A DNA stretch of 64,000 nt from Litorilituus lipolyticus (GTDB lineage Bacteria; Pseudomonadota; Gammaproteobacteria; Enterobacterales; Alteromonadaceae). The position numbers and the translations under genes were made by a program. Below the pieces are notes generated by a model, which saw only the letters and a program-made list of their open reading frames with translations, did no database searches and was not told the DNA's origin. The stretch spans positions 124,001 to 188,000 of the forward strand of contig NZ_SAWY01000038.1 in NCBI RefSeq assembly GCF_006439335.1. Direction: 5' to 3'. Numbering within the stretch: the stretch's first letter is position 1; every line of letters begins with the position of its first letter. Below are positions 45,950 through 55,611 of the stretch, in pieces.

Positions 45950-48133
45950 ATGAATAACGTAATAAAATATATAACGAATTCACCACTCTCAGCACAAATC
46001 ATTACAGCGATGATTTTAGGTTTATTGGTCGGCATGAATTCATCTGGGGTATTACCGGGCGTTAACTCACTCGCTAACGCTTTTATCATGTTATTACAAA
46101 TGACCGCACTGCCCTATATTGCCTTATCACTTATCATCGGCTTTGGTAGCTTATCTTCTCAACACATAGCTAAAACATCTAAAAAAGTCGTATTCTATAT
46201 TCTACTGCTGGTCTTTATTGTCATTGGTTTTATATTGCTTGCGCCTATTGCTTTTCCACATTGGCAAAGCGCGGACTTTTATAGTTTAAATACCATCAAA
46301 ACTCGTACTGAATTAGATTTAGTTGAGTTGTTTATCCCTAAAAATCCTTTCTACTCCTTTGCTAATGGTTTAATTCCTAGCGTTGTTGTTTTCAGTATTT
46401 TTCTGGGTATTGGTTTAATGCAAGTCAAAGGGAAAAAGCATGCGTTAATGGCATTAACGGGTCTTAATAATGCTGTTATTGCAGTGACTTCTATGGTGAT
46501 GAAGTTTGCTCCAATTGGTATCTTTTGTATTGCACAGCGCGCTGTTGCAACCTTAGATAGCGATCAAATAGATGGATTAGTTGTTTATATTACCACTGCC
46601 GCAAGTCTTATTGTGATATTAAGTTTTGTCATTTTGCCTGCACTTATTGCAATGTTAACCCCTTTTAGTTACCTACAAATAATTAAAGCTTCTCGTCAAG
46701 CCATGTTAACTGCCTTTGCCACTGGCAGCTTTTTTGCGGTAATTCCAATTATTGTTGAAAAAGTTAAAACCTTAATACGAACAAACTTATTGGACGCTAA
46801 TGTGACTCAAAGTTCAACTAATAGCACATCAAAAAGTAAAGACAGTATTGAACACTTGCCTGGTATTATTGTTCCAATTACCTTTAGCCTACCCGTAGGC
46901 GGTAAGTTATTAGCCATCTTATTTACATTATTTGCTGGCTGGTTTTCTGGTTCAAATGTTGAGATAGCAGATTACCTATTACTGATCACTGCAGGTGTCT
47001 CTCAGTTATTTGGTTCAACAACTATAGCAATTCCAAGCTTACTCGAATTGTTCAATGTACCTAGTTCCATGTTTGACTTGTTTGTCGTTGCAGAAAATTT
47101 AATGGTTGGACGCATCAGTTCTATGTTCTCTGTTATTTTCTCCATGTCTTTAGTGGTACTTGTCGCTTGCTCAATGACCAAAAAGATACGTTTTTCATGG
47201 AAAAAATCACGATATTTTATCGCGTTGCTACCCATAGTATCCATTTTAACTTTCATTGTATTGAGAGTGACCTTTGGACAAATTAGTTATCAATATCAAG
47301 GTTATACTAAATTCATAGAGCGTGACTTCATCTTATTAGACACTAAATCACGTGTACTACAATCACCAGATGAAAGCATTATGCATAATCAACCTACTGG
47401 TGATGTTTTAAGTAGAATTAAACAAAGGGGCTTTATTAGGGTTGGTTATTTTCGTGATGATTTACCTTACGCTCTCCATAATAGCCAAGGAAAGTTAGTC
47501 GGTTTTGATATTGAAATTATTAATTTGCTGGCAGATGATCTCAATGTCTCTATTGAGTTTGTACGTATTTTCCATGAGCAAGCGAAAGAATTGCTTACCT
47601 CAGGCTATCTTGATATGACCACGGGCATTCCCGTATTACCAAGTAATATGGCAGAATATACCTTAACCGTCCCCTACTCCAGCCAACATCTGGCTTTTGT
47701 GGTAAAAGAAAATAGACGTAGAGAATTCACTCAGTGGGGCCCTTTATTTAATAATGAAGACTTATTAATTGGCATACCTGAAATGTATTTCAGTAAGAAT
47801 TTAGTTAAACGTTACTTTGAGAAAACAAGAGTTTGGGAAATAACAACTCCACGTCTGTATTTTAAAGAAAAATATCAGCATATTGATGCAATGTTACTTG
47901 GCGCACCTACTGCGTCAGCATGGACACTATTACACCCAGACTATACAGTTGTTGTACCAAAGCCCGCAATATCAGATATTTATATGGCCTTTGCGATTAA
48001 TACCAACGACAGTCAATTTGAACAATATATGAGAAATTGGATTTATATGAAACAACAAAACAAGGCAATTGACAGACTGTTTGATTATTGGATAGCTGGA
48101 AATAATCCAGACTTCTTTAAAACATTAAAATAA
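45950..48133 (+). CDS. SDF-family (DctA/GltP-like) transporter fused to a periplasmic solute-binding domain
   Basis: 727 residues in two modules. Residues 1-410 are an eight-helix sodium:dicarboxylate symporter (SDF) fold. An extra transmembrane helix (421-443), flanked by cytoplasmic basic residues KKIRFSWKKSR, carries the chain to the periplasm. Residues 485-727 form an amino-acid-type solute-binding domain (SBP_bac_3: VLSRIKQRGFIRVGYFRDDLPY, LVGFDIEIINLLADDL, DMTTGIPV). The symporter half lacks canonical motifs: the HP1 serine-rich loop reads AFATGSFFAVIP (255-266), the TM7 NMDGT motif reads SLPVGGKLL (313-321), and in TM8 (379-398) only the Arg of MxxRT is retained. So classical Na-coupled transport is doubtful; a transporter with altered coupling or a sensor is possible. 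No other component is adjacent. Confidence 0.88.
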   Translation: MNNVIKYITNSPLSAQIITAMILGLLVGMNSSGVLPGVNSLANAFIMLLQMTALPYIALSLIIGFGSLSSQHIAKTSKKVVFYILLLVFIVIGFILLAPIAFPHWQSADFYSLNTIKTRTELDLVELFIPKNPFYSFANGLIPSVVVFSIFLGIGLMQVKGKKHALMALTGLNNAVIAVTSMVMKFAPIGIFCIAQRAVATLDSDQIDGLVVYITTAASLIVILSFVILPALIAMLTPFSYLQIIKASRQAMLTAFATGSFFAVIPIIVEKVKTLIRTNLLDANVTQSSTNSTSKSKDSIEHLPGIIVPITFSLPVGGKLLAILFTLFAGWFSGSNVEIADYLLLITAGVSQLFGSTTIAIPSLLELFNVPSSMFDLFVVAENLMVGRISSMFSVIFSMSLVVLVACSMTKKIRFSWKKSRYFIALLPIVSILTFIVLRVTFGQISYQYQGYTKFIERDFILLDTKSRVLQSPDESIMHNQPTGDVLSRIKQRGFIRVGYFRDDLPYALHNSQGKLVGFDIEIINLLADDLNVSIEFVRIFHEQAKELLTSGYLDMTTGIPVLPSNMAEYTLTVPYSSQHLAFVVKENRRREFTQWGPLFNNEDLLIGIPEMYFSKNLVKRYFEKTRVWEITTPRLYFKEKYQHIDAMLLGAPTASAWTLLHPDYTVVVPKPAISDIYMAFAINTNDSQFEQYMRNWIYMKQQNKAIDRLFDYWIAGNNPDFFKTLK

Positions 48134-48165
48134 ACCTCTAACTATGTTGTATTAAGGATATCCTA

Positions 48166-48585
48166 ATGAAAAATAAAATTATTTTAACGATTTTTACAAG
48201 TATAACTCTACTTAGCAGTTGTTCATCAAACTATGTTGTTTCAACTAACCTAGATAAAGAAAATTTCGATCATTACTTTTCAGCGAGTAAAGTTAAAATA
48301 TATGACAAGGAAAGTGAGCTACCTGGCCCGTATAAGTTTGTCGGCCTTGTTGAAGGTCAAGATTGTCAAGCTATGTCTCACCAAGCTCAGCCAGATAAAA
48401 TAAACGCAAGAACTCAAGCCAGACAACAAGCCTACCAACACGGCGCTAATGCAATTGTTTTTAGTGGTTGTGCATTACTTGATAGTGAAAAATTATCAAA
48501 GTTAAATGCCAGTAATGATGCTAAACAGTGTCACGCGATAATCATTTGTTATGCAAGAGCTTTTAAAACCAAAGATATTAAATAA
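48166..48585 (+). CDS. rcsF: RcsF-like outer-membrane stress-sensor lipoprotein
   Basis: 139 residues with lipobox LLSSC (Cys19 becomes lipidated). The four cysteines of mature E. coli RcsF (74, 109, 118, 124), which make two disulfides, correspond to 67, 102, 122 and 128, with the same 35- and 6-residue spacings for the outer pairs. In E. coli RcsF reports envelope damage to the RcsC/D/B phosphorelay. The next gene is trmO, exactly as in E. coli, which strengthens the call. No other rcs gene is in the window, so the output pathway is unknown. Confidence 0.88.
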   Translation: MKNKIILTIFTSITLLSSCSSNYVVSTNLDKENFDHYFSASKVKIYDKESELPGPYKFVGLVEGQDCQAMSHQAQPDKINARTQARQQAYQHGANAIVFSGCALLDSEKLSKLNASNDAKQCHAIIICYARAFKTKDIK

Positions 48586-48616
48586 CACATGTTTCTCTAT
48601 AAAACGGTTTCGCAAT

Positions 48617-49366
48617 ATGTCTGAAAATAACAAGAATAATCAAATTCATAGCGTCCAAGTTAACGCCATTGGTTTTATCGAGTCACCTTATCAGGAAAAA
48701 TTTGCGATTCCACGACAGCCCGGATTGGTTAGTGCCGCTTATGGAAAAATCTTTTTAACGAATGAGCATAACCATCAGGAATTAGTTAAAGACATTGAAC
48801 AGTTTTCTCACCTTTGGCTTGTTTTTATTTTTCATGAAACTCAAAACCAGGGTTGGAAACCACTCGTTAGGCCGCCAAGATTAGGGGGCAATGTTAAAAC
48901 AGGCGTTTTGGCAACACGTTCTACGTTTAGGCCTAATCCTATTGGCATGTCAGTAGTGAAACTTGAGCATGTCGAGTTTGCAAAGATTGCTGGTAAATCA
49001 CAAGTCATTCTTCATGTTTCAGGTGCTGATCTCGTTAACAATACACCGATTATTGATATTAAGCCTTATTTACCCTACTCAGATGCTATTACAGAGGCAT
49101 CAGCAGGCTTTGCTCAAACAGAGCCAGCTAACACCCTAAAAATCCTATTCAGTAAACAAGCTTCAACTCAAGTAGGCCATTATAGTGCCCAGTACCCAAA
49201 TATTACTCAGCTTATTGAGCAAGTTCTTGCACAAGATCCAAGGCCTGCATACAAACACGGTAAGTTAGATACTAAAGACTATGGTATGTCTTTATATGAT
49301 TTAAACATTCAATGGAAAATGATAGATTTATCCACCATCGAAGTCTTTAACATTACGAAAAGTTAA
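48617..49366 (+). CDS. trmO: tRNA N6-threonylcarbamoyladenosine37 methyltransferase TrmO (TsaA)
   Basis: 249 residues from the ATG at 48617 (MSENNKNNQIH); an in-frame ATG at 48551 lies inside rcsF and is unlikely. TsaA-fold SAM-dependent methylase that forms m6t6A37 in tRNAs reading ACY codons. Motifs: AIGFIESPYQEKFAIPRQPGLV, LVFIFHETQNQGWKPLVRPPR, GVLATRSTFRPNPIGMSVVKL, and PYLPYSDAI. Probably co-transcribed with rcsF, as in E. coli. Confidence 0.95.
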   Translation: MSENNKNNQIHSVQVNAIGFIESPYQEKFAIPRQPGLVSAAYGKIFLTNEHNHQELVKDIEQFSHLWLVFIFHETQNQGWKPLVRPPRLGGNVKTGVLATRSTFRPNPIGMSVVKLEHVEFAKIAGKSQVILHVSGADLVNNTPIIDIKPYLPYSDAITEASAGFAQTEPANTLKILFSKQASTQVGHYSAQYPNITQLIEQVLAQDPRPAYKHGKLDTKDYGMSLYDLNIQWKMIDLSTIEVFNITKS

Positions 49367-49416
49367 TTATTACCGTCCATTAGCATTAGCCTTAACACAG
49401 GATGAAATAACCCTAA

Positions 49417-50073
49417 ATGAAGCAATATACAATACCCTCTCTCGCTAACGGCTCATTTGGCTGCGCTACATCTTCTCAAGTTAGTTGGCAAGACATACCC
49501 CAGTTGCACATAGCAACATATCCATGGTTTAAGCAAGGGATAAAGCAAGATACTAGCGTTAAACTTGCAGCCAGTTCAACACATTTGCATATACAAATTA
49601 TTGCGCAAGATAACCATAGCTATGCCGTTCAAACACAGTTAAACCATATGCTGATTTGCGAAGATTCTTGTGTTGAATTTTTCTTTAGTCCTAGTGGGGA
49701 ACTTGGTAGTGACTATATTAACTTGGAAGTAAACTGTTGCGGTACGCTTCATATTGCTTATGGCCCTAATCGAGAACAGCGCCAATTTATTTCACTTGAA
49801 TCAGCAAGCAAAATTAGCTGTGTAAGTAGTATTACATCTCCTGTGAAATTTGAACAAGAACAAGATAGTCATTGGCAAATTGAACTAACGATACCTTTTG
49901 ATGTGATTAAAGAAATCACTAAAAAAGAAATTAACCTTAACCATTGGTATGGCAATTTCTATCGTTGTGGCGGCAGAGTCGAGCCGCAATACTCGGTTTG
50001 GAATAATATAGACGTTAACCAACCTGATTATCACCGTCCAGAGTTTTTTGGCAAGTTAAGTTTTGACGTATGA
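49417..50073 (+). CDS. CBM9-like carbohydrate-binding family protein
   Basis: 218 residues, no signal peptide and no catalytic domain. The pattern WFKQGIKQDTSVKLAAS, CEDSCVEFFFSPSG, YINLEVNCCGTLHIAYG, WQIELTIPFDVI and WYGNFYRCGG matches a stand-alone beta-sandwich of the CBM9-like class seen in many marine bacteria and in xylanases as a module. Binding partner and role unknown. It follows trmO by 50 bases on the same strand; a start signal AGGATGAA precedes the ATG. Confidence 0.82.
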   Translation: MKQYTIPSLANGSFGCATSSQVSWQDIPQLHIATYPWFKQGIKQDTSVKLAASSTHLHIQIIAQDNHSYAVQTQLNHMLICEDSCVEFFFSPSGELGSDYINLEVNCCGTLHIAYGPNREQRQFISLESASKISCVSSITSPVKFEQEQDSHWQIELTIPFDVIKEITKKEINLNHWYGNFYRCGGRVEPQYSVWNNIDVNQPDYHRPEFFGKLSFDV

Positions 50074-50202
50074 TCAGCCAGAATTCAACATAAGCATAAA
50101 TGCAACGAAACTTAACCAGATATAAGCTTAGCTATACAATAGTTAAAGCCATAACCTAACTGTAATTGAATTGAATTGAAACTGTGAAAGTTTTAGGTAA
50201 TA

Positions 50203-50235
50203 AAAAGCCGATATCATGAAAATATCGGCTTTAAA
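50203..50235. terminator. Bidirectional terminator between CBM9-like gene and slyD
   Basis: AAAAAGCCGATAT and ATATCGGCTTT pair around a seven-base loop; the minus strand has TTTTTATTA after the hairpin. It lies between convergent stops at 50073 and 50274. Confidence 0.88.
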
Positions 50236-50273
50236 GGTAACGAGAGTTTTAAAATAAAACTGAATTAACCGTT

Positions 50274-50777
50274 TTAGTGATCATGACCACAGCTACTTCC
50301 CGCTGTATGTACATGGCCATGACTGATCTCTTCTTCTGTTGCCTCTCTAACATCAACCACTTCGATATCAAAAGTGATCACTTTTCCGGCTAATGGTGGA
50401 TTCACATCAACGGTTACCATAAACTTACCTACTTTGAGCACAGTGACTTGACGTTGACCTTGCTCAGTATGTACTACAGCAACCATACCTGGTTTCCATT
50501 TAGCATTTTTACTTGGTAAACCTTGTAGATGTTTTGTTGGAACACGCTGAGTTGCGGCTTCATCGCGTTGACCGTAAGCTTCTTCAGGTTGTAGAGTGAC
50601 TGAAAATTTATCACCCACTTCTTTATCAGTTAAGGCATTTTCTAAACCAACTAAGGTGTTGTTTGCGCCATGCAAGTAAGTTAATGGCTCATGTCCTGCA
50701 GATGACTCTAACTCTTCACCCGCTTCATTTTTTAATGTGTAATGAAAGTGCACTACTTTTTTATCTGAAATTTTCAT
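50274..50777 (-). CDS. slyD: FKBP-type peptidyl-prolyl isomerase SlyD
   Basis: 167 residues. An FKBP domain (YTLKNEAGEELESS at the start, with active-site residues YLHGANNTLVGLENAL and PEEAYGQRDE) with the insert-in-flap (IF) chaperone domain (about 70-125) and a His/Cys-rich metal-binding tail (HGHVHTAGSSCGHDH). Folding helper and nickel-binding protein in the cytoplasm; in E. coli it also assists hydrogenase maturation. The tail is shorter than in E. coli. Confidence 0.95.
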   Translation of the reverse strand: MKISDKKVVHFHYTLKNEAGEELESSAGHEPLTYLHGANNTLVGLENALTDKEVGDKFSVTLQPEEAYGQRDEAATQRVPTKHLQGLPSKNAKWKPGMVAVVHTEQGQRQVTVLKVGKFMVTVDVNPPLAGKVITFDIEVVDVREATEEEISHGHVHTAGSSCGHDH

Positions 50778-50836
50778 AATATCTCAATGGTTAATCTATA
50801 TCATTGCTGCAAAGTTTACCTTGCTCGTGCTGTGGA

Positions 50837-51736
50837 TCAAGCCCATAACAATAAAATAACGACACTTAATACAATTAAAAACATCCCTAAATACTCTTTT
50901 AAAGAAATCGTTTCCTTAAACACACGGTAAGTTAAGGCTAAAGTTATAAAAAATTCAACTTGGCCAAGGGCTTTAACATAAGCAGCATTTTGATAGCTTG
51001 CCCCAGTAAACCAGCCAATAGAGCCTAATACACTAGTAATGCCAACAAAAAAACATAAACGCCAATGTTTAAGCATTAATCCTAGTTGTGTTTTATCTTG
51101 AATATAAACATAAACAACAGAAATAACCGTTTGAACCGTTATCATAAAAACTAAAGTGACCGCGGCACTGATCATAAGATCCGTATTTAGAGCTAGACTT
51201 GCTTCACGAATAAGCAACGTCGTTATGGCTAAACCAAGACCTGCAGCTAAACCATAGGCCATCCCCGTAACAGCATCAGAGCCTTTAAATATCTCTCGCA
51301 GGGTAAACTTTACTTTTGAGACTAAAAACACGCCAATAACACCGACGATAACGCTAAACCAACCTAAACCACTTAATTGCGCAGAAAACAGTAACGCGCC
51401 AACAATTGCCACTTGAATCGCTTCTGTTTTTGCTAAGCTAGTCGCGACAGCGAAATTGCGATAACGAAACGCTGCCACTAAGCATGCAGTACCAATAATT
51501 TGCATGACACAAGCAATAAGCCCATATTGCAAAAACTCAGTGTTTAGCGGCGGCGCAGATTGTTCCTTATAAGTTAATAACCACGCCAAATATCCCCAAG
51601 CAAAAGGCAAAGCATAAATATAACGTACCCCAGTAGTTGCCATAGCATTCAACTTGCCTGACAATTGTTTTTGACCTGCGGTGCGCACTGCTTGCATGGT
51701 CGCTGCAAGTAAAGTGAAATAAATCCAAATTTCCAC
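50837..51736 (-). CDS. EamA/DMT-superfamily membrane transporter
   Basis: 299 residues with about ten hydrophobic segments in two related halves (the EamA repeat), typical of drug/metabolite transporters. The second repeat ends YQNAAYVKALGQVEFFITLALTYRVFKE, which carries the characteristic small-residue helix. Substrate unknown; possible efflux of a metabolite. Same strand as slyD but 60 bases upstream of it. Confidence 0.88.
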   Translation of the reverse strand: MEIWIYFTLLAATMQAVRTAGQKQLSGKLNAMATTGVRYIYALPFAWGYLAWLLTYKEQSAPPLNTEFLQYGLIACVMQIIGTACLVAAFRYRNFAVATSLAKTEAIQVAIVGALLFSAQLSGLGWFSVIVGVIGVFLVSKVKFTLREIFKGSDAVTGMAYGLAAGLGLAITTLLIREASLALNTDLMISAAVTLVFMITVQTVISVVYVYIQDKTQLGLMLKHWRLCFFVGITSVLGSIGWFTGASYQNAAYVKALGQVEFFITLALTYRVFKETISLKEYLGMFLIVLSVVILLLWA

Positions 51737-51783
51737 TCATTTTTCCTTAATTGAAATCTTTCAAATGTAGATGATATCTCTTG

Positions 51784-54700
51784 CTAAGCTAAGTTATCCG
51801 TCGATTTAATGAATTCAAACTGCTTATCCAAACGACTTATGCCTAAACCATTTTGCTTTTCTACTTTAATTTGTACGGCAATACGTTCTTTTAACGCTTC
51901 AACATGACTAATAATACCAATCATTTTTCCTGAAGCATTTAAGGTATCAAGGGCATCAAGCGCTATTTCTAAGGTATCACTGTCTAACGTGCCAAAGCCT
52001 TCATCTAAAAATAGCGAATCAATACAGGTTTTATTACTAACCAAATCCGATAAAGCTAAAGCTAGTGCTAAACTCACGAGAAAACTCTCGCCTCCTGATA
52101 AAGTTTTAGTATCTCGAATCACATCTCCCTGCCATGTATCTAATACGGCCAAGGCTAAATTGTCACTTTGCTGACACTGTAACTGATAACGCCCATGAAG
52201 TTTAGTTAGCTGCTCATTAGCTAAATGCACTAAGTAATTTAGCGTTAGCCCTTGGGCAAATTTTCTAAACTTAGCACCATCGGCTGAACCGACTAAACTA
52301 TTTAAGTGACTTAAATCATCAAGCTCTCGCATAGCTCGGGTTATGTTAGATAACAAGGCTTGTTGTTTTTTCACATTTTCAACATGTTGAGAAATAAGTT
52401 GCTGATGACTACCAAGCTGCATTTGCTGGTTTTTCAATAGCGATTTACTTGCCTCTAATTCGGCAGTTAATTCCTCATTACCAAGTATGGTTACACCCTG
52501 TTGTTCAAAATTTTCTCGTTCACGTAACAGTAATGTTTGTTGTTTTTCTGCCGTCTGCTTCAAAGCCAATATTCGCTTATTTTCATCATCAATTTGCTGA
52601 GCCAAGTGTTCTAAATCTGCCTTAATTTCAGGCGAAATCAAGGCAAGTTGAAAGGCTTGTTCATTCTCAAATACACTAGCTGATAAAGCATCACGCCAAT
52701 TCAATTCGGTAGAAGATTTGAGCATTTCTTCACGTACAAACTGCTCTTTAGCAGACGATAACTGCCCATGTAAATGTTGATTTTTTTGAACTAACTGCTG
52801 GTTTTCAGTTTCAATTGATTTTAATGACGCTTTATTCTTCTTACGGCAGGATTCTATATATTCCCTCACATTTTCAACTACTTGCTCAACGCGCCCGTGA
52901 ATGCTCAGCTCACCATACATGGTAACGCGTAACGTTTTTTGATTCGTGTTATCGACTTGTAATGCTATATTTTGCTGAACAAGTGATTGTTGTTGTTCAC
53001 TGAGTTGTTCAAGTTGACTGGTGTGTAAAAATAATTGTTGGTTGATATCAACTAAACGTTTTTCACTACTCTCAATTGCCTCTTTCGTTGACAAAAAGTT
53101 ATCAAGTTTTTCTGATAAATGAGCAAGCCAAACCTGCTCATTTTCAACATCAGAATTTTCTGGTTTTACCTGCTCTGCTGGTTGCTCAAAAGATAAAATT
53201 GGCAGAGAAAATTGATTGGATAAAATATCATTAAACACTGATTGTTTGATCTGCTCATACTCTGCTTTTAACAGCTCAACTTGTTTGCTGTTTGTCATTA
53301 AACTATTTTCAATATTAATTATGTTGGCTTGGAGTACTGCCATATCACTTTGCAAATCACTTGCTTGCTTTTCAATGTGCGTAAGTTGCTGTTGTTTACT
53401 TTGCTGTTCTTGTTCAATTTGGATAAATGTTGCTTGCAATGTTTGAGTTGCTTGTAATACCGTTAATGTTAGATGAACTTGCTCTGCAATATGATCAGAA
53501 TTCGATAGTTCTACACCTTTGGGTAGACCTAGCGACATACTTTGCCACTGTTGCTCTATAGCTTGAAGTTCTTCACCCATAGCCTGTTTGCTATTGATTG
53601 AGGCATTGATTGTTGCCTGTATGTCGCTATGTTGCTGATTAAGTAGCTTGCCTTCTGCCTCTAAAGTAGATTTATGTACTTTTATTTTTAATAAACGCTC
53701 TTCATGTTCATTACCATTTATAATTTGATAGTTTTCTATGTAAGGGTGCTCTAATGAACCACACAATGGGCAAGCATTGTTAGGCTCAAGCTTAGCTCGA
53801 TGGTCTGACAAGGCCATAATGGCACGTTGCTGTGTTAATAAGTTCTCAACATCTGTTTGCTGCTGGTTGAGTGCTGAAAAGTCAGCACGCATCAAAGCTA
53901 GTTTTTCAGTTAATTGCGCTTTAACTTTCTCATCTTCTGTTAGCTGTTGATTTAGTTGCAATATATCAGAGGTTAATTTTATAAATCGCGTTGAAAGTTG
54001 TTGGGTTTGTTGCCAGCTATGATGTTGCTCCTGCAACTGCATTAATAAGTCAGTTAATGCCGTAGAATTATTAAGTGATTTCTCTGATAATTCAAGCCAT
54101 GGGTAGCTTTCTTGGTATTCGCTTAATAATGTTTCTTTTTTTCCTTCTACCTGCTCAAGCGCAAGCTGAATTCCCTGTATTTGCTGTTGGCCTGATTCAG
54201 ATTTACTTGCTAATTGCTTTTGTTCCTTTAAAAGGTTTTGTTGATTAGTTAATTGGTCATTATATTGTTGCTCAATAGTCTGAACCTCAAAAAACTTACC
54301 TTGTAAATGTTCAAATTGACTTGCCCACAGCGGTAATTTTTCATTTAAAACTTCAAAAGAGGCATTGTTGCTAATAAAGGTTTGTTGTTGCAATAAGGTT
54401 TTATTGATAGCACTTTGCTCTGCTTGACACTTATCACGCGCACTATTCATTGATGAAATAGATTGTTGTAAAGCATTCAGTTCTGTCTTACTTGCTTGTA
54501 AGGCTGCATCTTGCTGTGCTAGCTGTAATTCTAACGGCGTGATCTTCTCTATTAAGATTTTTTCATCTTGTTTAAAGGTTAATTCTTGCGATGCAACATT
54601 TTTCTGAATTAAGGCAAGCTCTTCCATTGATTTAGTTAACTGAATACTCGATTCTGACAGTTGTGATTCAATTTGCTTAACCGTATGGCTTGATTCTGAT

Positions 54701-55611
54701 AATTGTTTAACGGCCTGTTGATATTGATTATATGGTTCTCTCAAGGCTTCGGCAGGCTTTGCTTGGCTCAAACGCGCTAAATCCTCTTTCGACTCTTGCT
54801 GTCGTTTAACTACTTGTGCTTGTTGCTCACGTATATCATTTAGCTGGCTTTCATTATCATTAACGTTAGCTAACCAGCGCTGAAGTTGGTGATTGCGATC
54901 AAGCTGTTCATTGGTTTGCTTTTCTTGAGTGATTAATAGCGCTATTTCATTTTCAATTCGCTCTATTTCATCATCAGAGAGTAACTCAACACCTTTAGTT
55001 TCAGCTTGTAGTAATTGTAGCTTCTGCTCAGCCTCTTTATGATTTTGATATACTTTTTGTGAGATAACACCGTAAATTTCTGTGCCTGTAAGCTGCTCTA
55101 ATAATTGCGCTCTATCGTTTGGTTTGGCATTCAAAAAGGCTGAAAAGGCTCCTTGGCACAGCATCATTGACTTGGTAAACCTTGAAAAGTTTAAGCCAGT
55201 AATTTCAGCGACCATTGCGCGAACATCTTTAAGTTTTTCGGCTAAAATAACGCCATCAAGTTGAGCTAACTCTGCTACAGGTTCAAGCAAATTTCCATCA
55301 ACTTTATTTCGCGCTCTTTTTTGGCTCCAAAAAGCACGATATCCTTGACCTTGAACTTCAAATTCAACTTCTGCCATACAATGACTAGTATGACGAGTCA
55401 TTAATAGGTTTTGACTTTTTGAGACTTCTAAACGGGGCGTTTTATGATACAAGGCTAAACAAATTGCATCTAACAGTGTGGTTTTACCAGCACCTGTTGC
55501 ACCTGTAATGGCAAATAGACTATTCCCGTCAAAAGGGGTATCAGTGAAATCTAGTTTCCAGCTACCTTTTAAAGCATTAATGTTTTCAAATCGTAAAGTT
55601 AGTATTTTCAT
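51784..55611 (-). CDS. sbcC: SbcC, ATPase/coiled-coil subunit of the SbcCD nuclease
   Basis: 1275 residues, SMC/Rad50-like. Walker A GATGAGKTTL (37-46), long coiled coils (rich in Gln, Leu and Glu from 200 to 1100), a zinc hook CPLC (about 614), ABC signature LSGGESFLVSLALALAL (about 1170), and Walker B DSLFLDEGFGTLD. SbcCD cleaves DNA hairpins and protein-blocked ends in recombination repair. It overlaps sbcD by four bases (ATGA), the usual order in gammaproteobacteria. Confidence 0.97.
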   Translation of the reverse strand: MKILTLRFENINALKGSWKLDFTDTPFDGNSLFAITGATGAGKTTLLDAICLALYHKTPRLEVSKSQNLLMTRHTSHCMAEVEFEVQGQGYRAFWSQKRARNKVDGNLLEPVAELAQLDGVILAEKLKDVRAMVAEITGLNFSRFTKSMMLCQGAFSAFLNAKPNDRAQLLEQLTGTEIYGVISQKVYQNHKEAEQKLQLLQAETKGVELLSDDEIERIENEIALLITQEKQTNEQLDRNHQLQRWLANVNDNESQLNDIREQQAQVVKRQQESKEDLARLSQAKPAEALREPYNQYQQAVKQLSESSHTVKQIESQLSESSIQLTKSMEELALIQKNVASQELTFKQDEKILIEKITPLELQLAQQDAALQASKTELNALQQSISSMNSARDKCQAEQSAINKTLLQQQTFISNNASFEVLNEKLPLWASQFEHLQGKFFEVQTIEQQYNDQLTNQQNLLKEQKQLASKSESGQQQIQGIQLALEQVEGKKETLLSEYQESYPWLELSEKSLNNSTALTDLLMQLQEQHHSWQQTQQLSTRFIKLTSDILQLNQQLTEDEKVKAQLTEKLALMRADFSALNQQQTDVENLLTQQRAIMALSDHRAKLEPNNACPLCGSLEHPYIENYQIINGNEHEERLLKIKVHKSTLEAEGKLLNQQHSDIQATINASINSKQAMGEELQAIEQQWQSMSLGLPKGVELSNSDHIAEQVHLTLTVLQATQTLQATFIQIEQEQQSKQQQLTHIEKQASDLQSDMAVLQANIINIENSLMTNSKQVELLKAEYEQIKQSVFNDILSNQFSLPILSFEQPAEQVKPENSDVENEQVWLAHLSEKLDNFLSTKEAIESSEKRLVDINQQLFLHTSQLEQLSEQQQSLVQQNIALQVDNTNQKTLRVTMYGELSIHGRVEQVVENVREYIESCRKKNKASLKSIETENQQLVQKNQHLHGQLSSAKEQFVREEMLKSSTELNWRDALSASVFENEQAFQLALISPEIKADLEHLAQQIDDENKRILALKQTAEKQQTLLLRERENFEQQGVTILGNEELTAELEASKSLLKNQQMQLGSHQQLISQHVENVKKQQALLSNITRAMRELDDLSHLNSLVGSADGAKFRKFAQGLTLNYLVHLANEQLTKLHGRYQLQCQQSDNLALAVLDTWQGDVIRDTKTLSGGESFLVSLALALALSDLVSNKTCIDSLFLDEGFGTLDSDTLEIALDALDTLNASGKMIGIISHVEALKERIAVQIKVEKQNGLGISRLDKQFEFIKSTDNLA

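Noticed and set aside
50164..50180. Triple TTGAA direct repeat
   Set aside because: Very short and AT-rich; expected by chance in such sequence.
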